Shown: piece after piece, positions 34,059-47,634 of the stretch
Numbering within the stretch: the stretch's first letter is position 1
How the letters are laid out: the number at the start of each line of letters is the position of its first letter
NCBI GenBank assembly: GCA_018343915.1
Contig: JABRWF010000002.1
Coordinates: 5,394,001-5,458,000 of the forward strand
Direction: 5' to 3'
DNA: 64,000 nt
Origin: Agroathelia rolfsii
Taxonomy: Eukaryota; Basidiomycota; Agaricomycetes; Amylocorticiales; Amylocorticiaceae
The notes under the pieces: model-generated
Told to the model about the DNA's origin: nothing
The model's database searches: none
Seen by the model: the letters and a program-made list of their open reading frames with translations, nothing else
Made by a program: the position numbers and the translations under genes

Positions 34059-37000
34059 TTATTGGTTAACGCACACCTGAACTTGAAACATCCCCGTCGG
34101 CGTGCCAGTGGCTGGGGTCGAGACGGAGAGAACGAGTGTGCCATGAGCGGTAACGGCAGCCGGCTTGGTGGATATCAAATCCAGCGACTGCTGCTCCTGC
34201 TTTTGTTTTTCCAACAGTTCCCTTTGGCGGACATGATATTGACCCTCGACAACCCAAGAACTATAGACATGATCATAATGTAAGCAGAGGCATTCAAGAT
34301 AAATTCATGTGGGGAGGGTAACGCACCGTATAGGATCGTGCAACGAGTCGGGAATGAGTCTCGATGCACGCTTCTGCGACTTGTTGTCCTCGTATAGATC
34401 CGTTTCGTCGACGATCTCTTTACCGATGATTTCCTGAGTATAGGTTAGACAGATCATCTAGGGGAACCGCGAAAAGGAAGAAGGTTTGACTTGCCTCGAT
34501 GACATCTGAACATGCATATGTACATATTAACAGGCAAAAGCAACGATTAGAACCATGGTGGATGCATCAATCCTCATTTGGCTGATAACTCACCCTCGAG
34601 CGTGATGATACCGATTCCACCTCCCGCAACACCCGGCGTACGACTAATGAGAATCATATGTGCCCGACCGCATTCGCTATACGGAATCACCGGTGAGAGG
34701 AAGGAAGACAAAAGAAGAAGAAAAAAAATCCACCACTTACAAGTACTTGAGCGCTTCAAAACACCCGATTGTTACGCTGGCCTCAGGCAAGACGGAGAGT
34801 GGCACTTGCGACACAGGCAAGGCTCGTGAGGGGTCGTATCTGATCAACTATGATCACAAAAAAGCATTAAATCAATGTGAACGATAACAGAATAACAAGA
34901 AAGAGCGTACGTTTTTGACGAGCAAAATACCCCTGAACGCGAGCCGGTTCCCAGGTTCGTGGATTGGAATGCGCGAGTATCCCGAGGTCATCCTACGCAC
35001 GCAGCATAATAAATCAGTTAGTTAGTTTTCGTTTTTCTTCGAGGAAAGAGGGTTAGGAAATATGCTGCACGTACAACAACTCTACCGTCGCCTCGTCCAA
35101 GATTGTATTCGCGCTGAGCGACAATACGTTCTACAAAAGAAAATATAAAAAAATCAATTAATGCACGTTCGAGAACAGCAGGAATTTTAATCGAGAAATC
35201 GTCATCGCTTACATTCATCGGTGTCATCACCTCCTCCATCCGCGTCTTACCCAACACAAGCACGCGCCCGAGAATGTCGATCTCGTTCTCCGTCAGCGGC
35301 TCCTCCGTGTGCGCACCGCGGTGCAGGCCAAAGAACGAGAGCAACTCATGTCGTCTGTAGGTATGTACCTCTTCGCCGTTCCCACCTAGGACGTAGTCAA
35401 GGAGCTTTGCACATGGGTAGGCAATCGGGGCTGTGTTTCCATCAAATAAGACAAAGACGAGGGCAATGTAAGATTGAATCATCAAAACGAGCGTATTTCA
35501 GAAACAGTCAATAAAAAAAAGAGAGAAAACGTACCAGAGATATACATCAACACGAGTATCAACGGTGCGCACCATGCACCGATACGCAGACCATACTTGG
35601 CATTGACGGATTGCGGTATGACCCTGTTGTCATCAGACGAGACCAAAACGAGGTAAAAAAAGAGCATCACAAGTCAGATGATATGTTCCGTTGCGGAAGA
35701 ACAAATGGTTAAAGTAACTTACTCGCTGAAAAAAGCAAAAACAAACACGCATATACTCATCAATTCCTCTTGTCCACCTCGCCAAGGATGACAAAAAAAA
35801 AAAGAAAAAAAAAAGTAAATCAACGCACCCAAATATCACTACAGTTCAAAGAAGGGGGGGGGGGAATTCATCCATCGAGTCAGCCATCGATGTTTTTTTT
35901 TTCCTGCTGCACAACAAAGATGGCGAAAACCACTCACCGATTGCAACCGTAGCGATAAGCGCAGCCGCCAGACCGCCTCCGATCTATTCCGTTTAAACAC
36001 GATATATTAGCACAACCCAATCCCGACCGACAGCCAAACAGTAAATAAATAAATAAAAAGAACGAAGGAACATATCAAAGAAGATGTGTGACACCGATGA
36101 TGGTGAAGATGGGGAAACTATGCCGTGAGTGAATGACAAGGCACAATCTGGGCACCAGTCACTTGGGCATACAGGCCGGGGGCGTTTAGGACGCCGATAT
36201 ATGTATATGTGGTAGCATTCGCATTCAAAATGCAAGGCACGCGAACATGTAGATAGGCAGGCATATCTACATGTATTGTTGCACCGCCTTCAAGGTCCGA
36301 AGCGAGCGAGAACCACTAAAGGATAAAATGAATAGTAATCAAGAATGGGTGGTACTCACGGCGCGATCCAAAAAGATAGGCAGACTCTCGTTGACGACCT
36401 ATACGAAAAGAAGAGAAAAGAATGTAAGCTGGTTGCGATTGCGAATCGTGCGTTGTTTTCGCTAATCCGGCTTGGCCTTTGGTTCTCCATCCACCACTTG
36501 TCATCTGATGGCGTTATCTGAGCCCAGAGGCATAATATGCGCGCAAGTATGCAGCACATCGACGAAGAGCCAAGAGTGTCGCCGAATTTCCGAAGCCAGA
36601 GGCCATACGAGCGCCAAAATGTAAATATAAGTGGTATGATACATACCACGTTAGCCAGAAGAAGCGACTATGAAAAAAAAAAAAAAAAAAGTGAAGCGAA
36701 TTACAATCAGCCACGGATTCTCTCAAACTAGGGCATATGAAAACAAAAGGAAGTAAAAAGTCTAAAAAGGCGCAAAAACAGGGCCTTGGCGTATAGGGGT
36801 TACACCACTAATGACGTAGAAACCCCTATTTTAAGGATGGGAAAATGAAAAAAGAGAATTGCGTATATATGTATTCATAAATGACGCAAATACCAGCGAT
36901 AACGAGATGAGAAGAACCAGTAAAAGAAACTTCCACGAGAAGCTGCAAATAAAAAATAAATAAATAAAACACCAACCACGAGAATCCAATGGCGGCCTTT

Positions 37001-37713
37001 TTGGAGCAAACGCAATACTGTGAAACGGCGATGAACGGCGGAGGGAAAAGCGAGCCATCAGTCAACCAAAGTCTATTCGATCATCACCAAAGAGAATGCC
37101 GCCAGAAGAGGAACCGAAGAGAAGGAAGGAGATGATGGCGTCTGACGTGAGCGCTGACATTTGTTATTTCCCAAAAGGGGAAATGCTTCGGCGAGATGCG
37201 GGGCCGATTCGGGCCGAGGCATGGGGAAGCACAGAGGAGGCGTGTGAGTAGGAGAGTCGCTCGTGTGAGCAGTTGAGGGTGTTGTTGTGCGACTGGCAAG
37301 GTACACTCCAGAGCACCATACATGGGCAAAGAGAGGGGGGCGGGTGCGGACATGAACAATGAGAGGCACGGAACAACTTACCGATAAGCGCATTCCGTTT
37401 TTGGGTTGCATCTGGCGAGGAAGTCGCAAGGACGTGTAGGCGCAGAGCGTCGAGGCCCATGAGTCCCAGCGTTAGACTGTGTATGTATGCGCAATGTATT
37501 AGTGCAATCATGAATTATCGTCACCAGATAGCAAGCATGTATGTCTACTTACCCCGCAAAGAGGCCACCAGCAAGGACAAGCACGAAGCTAATGACTAGG
37601 CGTGCCCAAACATCACTGTAATCACCCTCACTCGACATGGTAGTCACATCGCTTGAGTGCGAATAGTATGCAGATACATAGGAGTGCTTCGGGGACATGA
37701 TCGTCATGGGCAT
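34059..37713 (-). CDS. DUF21/CBS-pair membrane protein (MAM3/CNNM-like), copy 1
   Basis: This is a multi-exon minus-strand gene of the ancient conserved domain (CNNM/CorC, yeast Mam3) family, linked to magnesium and manganese homeostasis at vacuolar or plasma membranes. Reading 5' to 3': TM1 VISFVLVLAGGLFAG, then LTLGLMGLDALRL, RLLQKGRHWILV, LLLANV, VVNESLPIFLDRA, IGGGLAAALIATVAI, the micro-exons VIF and G/E, VIPQSVNAKYGLRIGAW, APIAYPCAKLLDYVLGG, MEEVMTPM, the CBS segment NVLSLSANTILDEATVELL, GYSRIPIHEPG, and DVIEEIIGKEIVDETD. The tail reads VVEGQYHVRQRELLEKQKQ and ends at TAA 34059-34061. A 10-nt exon lies at 35829-35838 and a 3-nt exon (CGA) at 35723-35725. The ATG at 37713 is the first in frame. 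The frame appears intact. Confidence 0.85.
35723..35725 (-). other. 3-nt micro-exon (CGA) in DUF21/CBS copy 1
   Basis: CAG|CGA|GTAAGT lies between the 10-nt exon at 35829-35838 and the exon starting GGTCATACCG. The join GG+CGA+G gives Gly-Glu before VIPQ, matching the family. Skipping it would drop the Glu while keeping the frame. Confidence 0.65.
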
Positions 37714-39486
37714 CGTCGTCCAAAAGCTTGAGCGGTATGGGGATCTACAGAGGGAGGGGCGGGGCAAAGCCACAAAGGAGGAGGGTCTGTCGTGAGCGAA
37801 CGAGAAATGGCCACCAGCAGAAAGGTGAAGGGGGCGACGTCGAAGTGAACCGACGGCCGAAAGAAAGAAGACGGACGAGGACGAGCTCGAGCACAGAGCA
37901 GAGCGCGTAAAGTCAGTCGGACTCTACGCGAGCGATCAATCAACTAGAGAATAGAGGCGCTTCCTTGATTATTATATATACAGACTCGGCGAGTGATTTT
38001 AATAAAGTAATTTCATATGCTACAGGTGTTGTACGGAAGGGAAGGTGTGTATAAATTCAATTGTAGGTTGATTTGCCGAATAAGGGGCCAGAACTCAAAG
38101 GACGGACAGACAGACAGAGATGTGATTGCATTGGATAATAGAAGTTTCGGGTGATGCATGGTGTATCTATGATGCCGGGGATGATGATGATAACACAATC
38201 GCCGCTTTAAAGAAAGAAAGAGAGTTCAACGCGGTAAGTCAGACAGGAGAGCTAAGCCAAACCAGATGCTAGATTTGCTCCAATGGAGCCAGTCGGGATA
38301 CTACAACAGATAGTATCAAGATCGCAATCAGGTTAGCATAATCACCTCGTTTGCTCGGTCTTTTCTCGACACTCGACCTGGCTTCCTGTCAGTCCAACTC
38401 GCCCAGGTCGCGCAATCAATAGCCAATAGCAGCACTGACAAGAGCAGGGCACCGCGTGGTGTTGGCTTATGAACAGTATCATCCCCTTCAAGCCGCCAGC
38501 TGACCTATCCAAGAGTATACATCGTCCAATCGTAATACAACACAGGGCGGTCCCGGGCAGTAAAAAAGGGTGTTTGCCACCCAAAAGGCCTCTCAGAGGC
38601 AAGCCATTGAACGTAATACCATTTCGGCATGATAGAATTCCCAAGAGAGGGAAACAGTAAGCAACAAAATGAATTGAAAGGGTGAAGAAAAAAAGGCTAA
38701 AAAAAAAAAAAAGGAATGAAGCCGGCGGCGGCTGGCGCAGATGAGACGGCGCAGCGTAGCAGGTGCGGGTCCAGACCGCTATCCGCCCATTCAATTCTCT
38801 CCTTCGCCTTCATCCGAGCACGTTATCCGTGTCGATCGGATATCGGACGCTAATGTCAAAAGGTCTGTGCTTGTGCGCGTAGCATCGGCGTACAAGTTGC
38901 TTACTTCCGTTGCTGTAGCTATTCTTCTTCTGCTTACAAGCTACCTACACTCCTTATGGCAAGCCCGAGAGAATGAGAAAAAAAAACACCCACCATCAAA
39001 CATCAAATAATAGTACAAATCCGACATGATCATGAGGACATTATCCTATTGACATCCTTGTCTTGGCATTCGCATACCAAAAAAAATGAATGAAATAGGG
39101 AAGAAAAGAAAACAGAAATGATAAGAAAAATTCGTTTCGGCCTGTGACATCCTCGGAGGTTCGGATTGTACGTGGAACTAGCTTGAATGTGTAACGAGTC
39201 CATGACACACAAAAAAAGTCAAACAAGAGAGTTATGTCAAAAAGAGAGAGAAAGAGAAAGAGAATATAGTATAGACTATGTACATTTAACGTCCAAATAG
39301 ACAGGAATGACATTAACAACATTATAGCACCCTCCTCCTGTCATTCATCTAGATGCTCAAACACGCCACCCTTCTTCGCTTCAACGCCGTAATCATCATC
39401 ATCATCCATCATCATCATCCAAATCGTAGACAAGGACGTTTTATTGGCATATATGGCATGTGATTTGCACCCCTGCACTACGTGCG
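37714..39486. other. Intergenic between the two DUF21/CBS genes
   Basis: This holds the promoter of copy 1, with a TATA-like TATATATAATAA on the minus strand near 37970-37982 (about 260 bp upstream of the ATG), and the 3' flank of copy 2. The part 38865-39486 is repeated in inverted orientation at about 50980-51555. No further gene is supported. Confidence 0.5.
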
Positions 39487-42263
39487 TTACGAGTGGCCGC
39501 CATTAGCCTGTCCGTTGCCATTCGCGTTCCCGTTCGTGTGCTCCAACGGCCGAGGCGACGCCGACACCGACTTCATCTGCGCGTCTTGCGGTACGACGCC
39601 CACGCGGGCAGGTAACATGGTCGGCACCGCTCCAGTCGCCGAAAAGGAGCCATACTGTCCCCCAGCGATGGAAGCAGCAGCGGACGAAAGCACGGTCTCG
39701 GAGCGTAACAGGCCCGTACGCTCATTAGCGTTCGCGTTGCCTTCTTTGATAAGTCGTTCACGCTCGACGATACTGTTGAATTGCGGAGTATGATGAGTAC
39801 CGCACAAGTTAGACCAGAGAATGGAGAGAAAAAGAAAAGAAAAAAGCCGAAAGCGAGGGGCTACTTACCCTTTCATAGCAGCAGCATTCGTGATCCGCCT
39901 CGCGAGCTTCTTGCTCTGGTTATCCTCATACCGATCCGTTTCGTCGAGGATCTCCTCCGAGATGATCTCCTCGATGACGTCTGTGGGGATATGTGATGCG
40001 TGACATGACCCAGCAATGAGGGGATAGCACACGGAACAGCGCCGATCATCAGCCTCGTGTATCCCTCAAAGAAAATAGAACAGCGCCCATCCGCCTTTTA
40101 CTTACCTTCCAGCGTAATCACTCCGAGTGCACCACCTGGGAATCCGGGCGTCGAGCTAATCAACAAAAGATGTGCGCGGCCTGTTTGGCTGTGGATAAAA
40201 AGAAAGGTTGGGAAGAATAACCATCAGAATAGATGTAAAACAAACAAAAAACAAAAAAGACGATTGATAAACAAAAGGCACTCACAAGTAATCCAGAGCC
40301 TGGAAACAGTTAATGCTTGGTGGCGCCTCGGGTAAGATCGAGAGTTTGAAGTTCGATACAGGCTTGGCAGTCGAGGGGTCATATTTGAGCAGCTACATTT
40401 CAGACAATTGGTTTATCAGATATTCGTCCGCCATATCCTCTGTATTCACTCAATCGAGCCAGGCTAGCACGCACCGTCTTGATCAGGAGCAGACCAATGA
40501 ATGCCTTAGGTTGGCCAGGTTCATGCACGGGGAAACGCGAGTAGCCGGTTGAGAGACTAGAAGCACGTGGGTGGAGCGAATAGTAGTGTCCGAGTTAGAA
40601 TATGGTATGACGACAAAATCAATGGCATGTCACGATGACGACACACGTACATGTAATCCACCGTTTTAAAGTCCAAGATCGTATCCGAGCTCAGAGAGAC
40701 GACATCCTATTATTGATGAGACAACAATGATAATAAGAGTTATGGGGATAGGAAAGATTGCGTGAAAAGAAACCGACCTGCATAGGGGTCATGATCGTCT
40801 CCACCTTCTTTGTATTCAGCTCCAGTACCCCATTAAGAATGCTGATCTCATCATCGCGCAATGGTTCTTCGCCCGTGCGGTGGAATTGCAAGAATGACTT
40901 GAGTTCCGCCTTTTTGTATGTTGTCGCCTCATTTGCTCCGAGAACAAAGTCGAGTAGCTTGGCAATCGGCCAAGCGATAGGGGCTAAGGGTAACTCGTTT
41001 GCTTGTCTTCTCCTTTGAGATACCATGTATGAGCTTACCGAGAATGTACATGAGTCCAAGTACAAACGGTGCGCATCGGGCACCGATCGAGAGACCATAG
41101 CGCACACTGACAGCTTGAGGGATGATTCTTTAATCAATGTACAAATCAGCAACCTATAAGCACCTCTGAGCCTAGCAAAATACACCACTTACTCTCTGAA
41201 GACATCCGTTGAACATGAAACGGAGCGAAGAAATCGGCGATCAGAAACAGTAGGAAACGAAAACACGGATGAGAAAGGCGAGAAAAGCCTCCGACATACC
41301 CGAAGATAACTGTGAGAAGGGGAAGCGAATAAATCATTAGTGTCGGCAACAATGGGCGATGTAAAAATAAATAAAGCAGTGCATTGATGCAACCCATTCC
41401 ATCCGGAGTGTGGTCGTCAAGCTGCTGCGTAAAATACCAGAATGAAAGAGAACTTACCAATAGCGGTTGTTGAAAGTGCAACGGCTGCGATGCCACCGCC
41501 GATCTGTAGAAAACGGTTGAGACTTCCAGGTCAGAGAAGATAGGATGAATAGTTGAGCGTACAGCGCTATCAAGGAAGATTGGCAAACTCTCGTTAACAA
41601 TCTAGTGTAGCATAGAGTTCTTTAGACACTCAAGTTCTCGCCAAAAACCAGTTACCAGAACGTACGACGTTACCCAGGAGCAGCACCTGAAAATGACTAG
41701 TGTTAGATTCATGTACATGGCTCAAAAGGCGTTGTTCGACGTACAACCAAAACCCAGTGTCTTCCTTTATTCATGAGTTTCAGCACTGCACATCCGAATT
41801 TTGAGTAACCGTATACTGATAGAAGTCTATGCTGCCAACGCTACCTTTCTGTGCATTTGCCTTTTGCTTGGGATCATCGGACGCCATGGCCAGGACGCGC
41901 AGGTGGAGCTCGTCCAGGCCCATTAGACCTAGCGTTAACCTAGAAAATACATGAGCGACATTCCTCCACCGTGCGCATGCAGATAGGATAGTGAGATAGA
42001 GCTCACCCCGCAAACGCGCCGCCTAAGAGGACTAGTGCTGCGCTAATGCCTAGCTTCCACCAGAATGACGACGACCCTACAGGCTCTTCTGTTACGTCCA
42101 CACCGGCGGCAGATATGCTCATATCAACTAGACTGGCCCCAAGAGGAGACGCATGTGCGAGTCGTGCAAGTGCAAAGCATGAAAGACGGACGAGTGTCGC
42201 GAGTGGGGCAGCATTGGTGGCTCCTCGCAATCCATTGCGAGATCGAGCAGTACGTGTGGCCAT
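39487..42263 (-). CDS. DUF21/CBS-pair membrane protein (MAM3/CNNM-like), copy 2
   Basis: This is the tandem paralogue of the previous gene. The early exons are 42007-42263, 41845-41939, 41745-41785, 41666-41686 (21 nt), 41563-41601, 41458-41503, 41300-41309 (10 nt) and 41193-41195 (3 nt, AGA), followed by larger exons to a TAA at 39487-39489. Landmarks in order are LTLGLMGLDELHLRVLAM, HWVLVVLLLGNV, IVNESLPIFLDSA, IGGGIAAVALSTTAI, EIIPQAVSVRYGLSIGA, APIAWPIAKLLDFVLG, VETIMTPMQ, DVVSLSSDTILDF, GYSRFPVHEPGQ, GRAHLLLISSTPG and DVIEEIISEEILDETDRYED. The C-tail is hydrophilic and Asn/Gly-rich, ending NGNGQANGGHS. The DUF21 membrane part and the CBS pair are complete. The role is divalent-cation homeostasis by family; the direction and ion are not established. 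Confidence 0.88.
41193..41195 (-). other. 3-nt micro-exon (AGA) in DUF21/CBS copy 2
   Basis: CAG|AGA|GTAAGT sits between a 10-nt exon (GG ending) and the exon beginning AATCATCCC. Together they spell Gly-Glu-Ile-Ile-Pro-Gln, the conserved family sequence. If the exon were skipped, only the Glu would be lost. The equivalent codon in copy 1 is built the same way at 35723-35725. Confidence 0.65.
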
Positions 42264-44286
42264 AAGCGAGTGTATCGTTTCAGATGTACAGTACGAGGAG
42301 ACAGAGACAGGTGATATAGATACAATGGTGCGTCAGAGGATATCGACAGCACCAAGACTGCAGACCCAACAAGGAGAGAGAGGAAGCGTTTCTTGTGCTC
42401 TCAGCCAAGACGCAATGCCAATGCCAATGTTAACCCGCCTACCAAATAGGGCAGCTGTCACACGTGTCACACATCCGCCAGCTGCCATGCAATCAACAAC
42501 CCGGATCGATCTCAGATTTTCTTCTTGGCCGCTTCATGGCGCTCTGCTTGCGCTTCATGCGGACCAGTTCCTTTTGCAACATTATGGGTGGCACCGATAT
42601 TTTTTGAACTCGGACTCGAGGGCTGTATTGGATTTCCTCAGTATTTTCTGTGCCATCCAGTCTATCCCCTTGGAGCTATTGAAAATACTGCCGGTTGCTC
42701 AATTCCATCAGCGCATAATCATCACAGCGGCTGACCGCCACTCGAGACAGCACTCCTGTCTTGTACTATATTCTCTTTTTACTTCGACTTCGAATTCTTG
42801 CATACACTTCAGGACATTGTCCTTGTCCTCGAAGTTCGTACACTATGTGTGACTCTGTGTTACGGTATTAATATCTAACCTATTCATTCCGCGGGCACTT
42901 GACCGATACAATCACACGCTGATATGCCGACGTCCCGCGAAACAAATTACATATTCGTCAGACAGGACGACTTTTTCAATTTATCAACCTTGACCAGATG
43001 GCGATCTGGCCTGCTTCTCCTGTGCCATCCATACCCCGCATTCATTTCTCGGTCGAGCTTCTATATTCGTCCCTCTTCTTCCAAGTGCTGCTCTTTTGTT
43101 ACTCCCGGCAATTACCTTCAGCGTCGGCGGAAAAGCGTAGTATGATAAAGGGCCAATAGAATCCCTAGCCTTTACGTGTGTCTATCCCGACCGGTCGCTG
43201 GCTGATCATGGTATGAGAGGATTGTCTGTCCTGGACAGATAACTATCTCTTGTCATCAGCGACAAAATAACCAGAGGCATAAAGCACTCAAAACGAGCAC
43301 AATTAGCTATTACTGATGTTTCTCTGTCTTACAGCCATGTATATGGCAGCTCGGGAAATCACGGAAACCTCATTTCGTCCCCTCGTGCTCTGCAGGGGCA
43401 ATAAGCCGGTGTTCAACCCGCTCGCTCCCTATGGACAGGCGGATGGATGGATGATGCTATCTTATGTCTTCGATGGCTTATGTTGATATAATTATCCCCG
43501 CAATTGATCGGATTACTCTGATACCATATATTTATCAGTATCGGCGACTATAACAAGCTGAGTCAGGATCGCCGCTGTTTACAGCCCATGAATGATAACA
43601 AAGAGTTGAACACACCTCCTATTCTCCTCCGCCCGGGCGTGCTTTGCTCTGGACCTTCTGCGACAGCATGATAATCAGTATGCTCTCTGATTACCGATCC
43701 GCTTGTGCAGCTGCTTCATGCGTTATTTTCGCCATTGACCTGGACACTGAATAGAAGAACGCTGTTACGGACGGCACCATTTTTCCGGGGCTACATTTCT
43801 TGGTCTACATTTTCCGGAGAAATGGAGGCATTGATATCCACTATATGTCCAAGATGCACAGTTTTAGTCGTAGTATTCTAGTGCTTTGTGTCTATGCTTA
43901 CAAATATAAATTTGGTCTGAGCGCTGGCAAGTGCTATTTCGGATACAGAGACCATTAGTAGCTCCTCGTCTGTTACCATTTTTCAATATGATAATTCAAG
44001 CAAACAAACCGAGTTAAAAGCCAGGTAAAAAGATCCACAATTAAAAAGAAAAGACGAAGAAATTATGATACAAATCATAAGGATTGTACAACTTTGTACA
44101 ATCATAATTACAAGCCTAGACTACGTCAAGGTAGGCAATATGCACCGGATGAGTTATGACGCTGTTACTCGCGTCCTTCATGGAAATGGATTATGGACGG
44201 GGATCGTAGCTGAAATGACAAGTGTTGAAGATCGCTCTTTTCGTACAATTTTAAAGTCGCGAAATACCTAGCCTGATGGATTTCTG
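42264..44286. other. Upstream region of DUF21/CBS copy 2, duplicated at 51.6-53.6 kb
   Basis: This holds the presumed promoter of copy 2. A plus-strand ORF here (42046-42852) overlaps the first exon antisense and is probably a shadow. The stretch 42283-43395 is almost identical to 51675-52750, and beyond that the two copies diverge. No independent gene is established. Confidence 0.5.
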
Positions 44287-46280
44287 TCAGAAAAACGCAT
44301 GTTCCATTGCATTGTTCATCTCCCCAGATGCAACTTGAGAAAGATTGAGGCCGATGGTGGCGAGCATAATGCTCCGATCATTTTTTATGGTAATATTAGA
44401 CATCCCATTGAACTCTCGTTGCACGGCTGAACGAGAATTGAGTCTATATGAGTAAAAAATTAGCATTGAAATAGAAAATATGCGAAAGTTTAAAATCGCT
44501 ACATAGACACAAGGGAGCACATATACACTTGCGAATTGGTGGAGTGGCGTTAATCAGTGCTACCAACAAGCAAAGGGTGTCTTGAACCTACGTTGAGTTT
44601 ACACGAAGTAAAATGGGCTGTAAATGGACCCGCCTGTATCCACCAGCCCCTTTTCAAAATTATTTATTATATTTTATGCAGACATGTTTGTACTACACTT
44701 ACAGCTATGGAAGCCAGCAAAGCAAAAATGCTGTCATAACATTTCTAAGTGTAATTCTGTTCATATACTTGGAAAAACATTACATTGTGATAACTCGTAA
44801 TCATTATACTAGTGTAAATTTGATATTTCGACGAAATCAATCTGAACAAGCCATACCAGTATTCAGCGTGTATTTGATCATCTTATTTATTACCCGGGTT
44901 GTACTAAAGCACAGAGGTTAAACGAAATCAAGATACCTTGGCATAAGGGAACAGAAACCTAGCAATTTGAGTTCGACTGTTTTGGACCTGGAAGCAGTAG
45001 ATTGTGCCGATTGTAATGACTGAGTTGCAGGCAGCTGATGCTAGAGTTGCTGAGCTGCCGATGATCTGGGAATAAATCGTAAGAACAGCCAAATAAGCGG
45101 GAAATTGCTGAGTTTAGTTACAGCGAAGGTTTTAAACTTTTTGCAGAAGGCAATGACGATACTATAGAGCTGAGAGAACGTAAAATTTAAGCTCTTGGTG
45201 ATTGACAAAGTATTATTAGACAGTGTCATACCCTTTAACCACAAAACCTGTGACCTTCTGATGTTAGTTTGGCCTCAAGCGATGTAGTTAAAGACCCACA
45301 AACATGTTGCAAGGCCTATTGTTTAGATAGGATTAGAATAATTCAAAAGTTATTTTGCTATTAAAATTTACCCAGCTCCATCATGGTCAGAAAGCACTAA
45401 TAAATAATGAACAGATATCCATTAGACAAAGAATAGTCGATGTTGTTCACTTACAATTATGAGTGGTATAGTAAGATTCTGTCCATTTACTAATTGTGAG
45501 TCGAGGTTGGGGGTTAGATGGATGAGAAGATTGATTAGCATCTAACTTGCTCACAATGGTATAGCCGTCCTGCAAAAAAGCTATAAGTATTCGCTTTAGA
45601 AACCGCATCCAGGATTGCAAAAGATAAAGCTACTTCACAATTGAGTCATAGCACAGAGGATAGCCTTACTCAACCGGTGAGCTTTAGCCTGGTTGAAGAC
45701 ACTCACTGAAACGTCTATCTGGGCCTACAAACGGCTATTATGCATGACTCAACAATGGCAGGATGAAGAAAATCCTCACCAAAAAGCTCCTAAGAGTGAC
45801 GTAATTATTAGATGATAAAACAATTGAGTACTACGACTCACCATGTCATTTTGGTCAGCTTGTCAACATCCCCAAAAGCCTTTACAGAGTACATATAAAG
45901 CGAATGCCCAAGGAGAACGGTGTGTAAAATCTCCAATATCCTAAATGGATTCGTTGTTAGCTTGAAGGGAAATAGTAATATGAAAGTGACTATGAAGATA
46001 CATTAACACTGTAACCTGACAAATGGCAGTAAATAATAAAATCTGTTAAGAAAACAAGTGCAGAATCTCTTTGTTTAACGTACGAGAGCTTTGAGATAAA
46101 ATGAGTCGTTTTTAGAGTGCTCAACAAAGTATAAATAGCATTGGAGACATGTTACACCGTATATCCTAGACTCTGGTTTACTCGAAATTTCATGGGTACT
46201 TTCATGAGAATCGATTAAACGCACACCGATAAAACAAGAACCCCAATTTACATTGAGCCCAGGATACTATCCGTTGACAT
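44287..46280 (-). pseudogene. DUF6534-like seven-helix gene, copy A, inactivated
   Basis: On the minus strand the start ATG at 46280 is followed by a first exon of the form MSTDSILGSM and then a TAA where paralogues have Glu (SMEIGVL). Later exons are still recognisable: RIYGVTCLQCYLYFVEHSK near 46150, and the conserved C-terminal LNSRSAVQREFNGMSN near 44400. These match a large basidiomycete seven-helix family with YGVTCxQCYLYF near helix 1-2 and a LNSR signature after helix 7. The early nonsense codon marks it as a pseudogene unless translation starts downstream. It is a direct duplicate of the copy at 47635-49640. Confidence 0.65.
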
Positions 46281-47634
46281 GGATGTTTAAGTAGTGGAAT
46301 GACAGCTTTGTAGCAAGTAGCAAGAAAGGGGAAGAACTGGCAAGGATAGTGCAGTTGGTATGCGCAGCACGACAGTTATATGACGACCGCATATTGATCT
46401 GTATCGGGCTCATAGTATCCATGTGTCAAAAAAACCAACAAGATCGTCACCACAACCCTGAAAATTCCCGAGAGCTAGAAGGATGGGTGCAGTCTATTTG
46501 TCGTAGTTCCTGGATCAAATATCCGGCTAGCGGTGGAGCCTACCAAACATGTGCACCCCCACCCAACCAACACCACAGAATGGATTTATTCCACCTTTTA
46601 TCAAGTCTCAACACGTGGTTCACATAGTGCCAAGGAGGGTGTTTTGAAGGAGCTGGATAATTTTGGGGCTATGGATAGAGGCTGACTGTACAGCATGATT
46701 TCTCTTTCTTTACTTTTGGCTTTTGCCATGGTTATACAGGTGCTGCATATAAATTTTGCATAGCACTATACCTCCCAACTGTTATCATCCTAACCCACAC
46801 CACAATTCCCTAAATTTTTGTTCAAACATTACCACAGCCTTTACACCGTAGTTTGTCTTAGGTACATGAAGCGGTATACAAACGTAGTTAAAAAAAAAAA
46901 AAAAATACCAAACATGTGCATTGCCTCCGTTACATTGTTGTAACGGGCATGGCAATAGACAAGAGGATCGGATTAAAGCAAGAGAGTATATGTACATAAG
47001 CAAGAACAGAGAACGCCCGCTACTGGCGTTGGTTTGACAAAGAGAACCGACAGGGAATGAAGCCACCAATGTAAGGATGTATCTTATGTAATGTAAACTT
47101 GGCCAACCAGTAAGAACCCTCAACATGGCTCGGGCGCATCAAAAACCCTGTGGGAAAAAAGCTACCGAGCCCATACCCAAATCCGTCATCGATAAAGTGT
47201 GTAGCGGCCTGAGCTGTTACAATTGTGTGCAAATATATATGTATGTATCTTATCGATATACCACAGATTGGGCCACTTTCACAAAATTTGAGAGATGGAC
47301 TTTACAGGCAATGGTTACGGTCTCAACACAAGGGAGAGCAAATTAAAATCCCGACCGGACGGATGATAGGGAAGAAAAGACAAAGAGATTTGGGGACGAA
47401 TTAGGATCTAAGTATTGTGTAATAATGATATCAAACCTAGAATATACAAGGTATGCCTTGGGGAATCAACATGGAAAATAGATAAGCTGTAGCAATTCCA
47501 TTTATTTTCTTGATCAAAACGAATTATAAACAGGGATTGTGGCTGAAATGACAGACGTAAGAGATCCCTCCTTTAGTACAATTCTGATATCGCAGTATAT
47601 CTGATTTAATGACCTTCGATATTGTTGAGTTATC
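46281..47634. other. Intergenic between the DUF6534-like copies
   Basis: There is no supported gene. Segments near 46470-46560 and 47210-47345 resemble 49860-50090, showing that the duplicated unit included the upstream flank. A poly-A run lies at about 46889-46904. Confidence 0.45.

Noticed and set aside
35829..35838. Treating the 10-nt exon as intron sequence
   Set aside because: Leaving it out breaks the frame and removes the conserved VIF of the family; the paralogue has the same exon.
38370..38640. Possible RNA gene with short inverted stretches
   Set aside because: Short matches such as CCTCTCAGAGG occur by chance; no A/B box and no conserved structure.
42046..42852. 268-codon plus-strand ORF, repeated at 51569-52234
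   Set aside because: It overlaps exon 1 of the DUF21/CBS gene on the opposite strand, and its conservation between copies follows from near-identity of the DNA block. There is no protein family signal.
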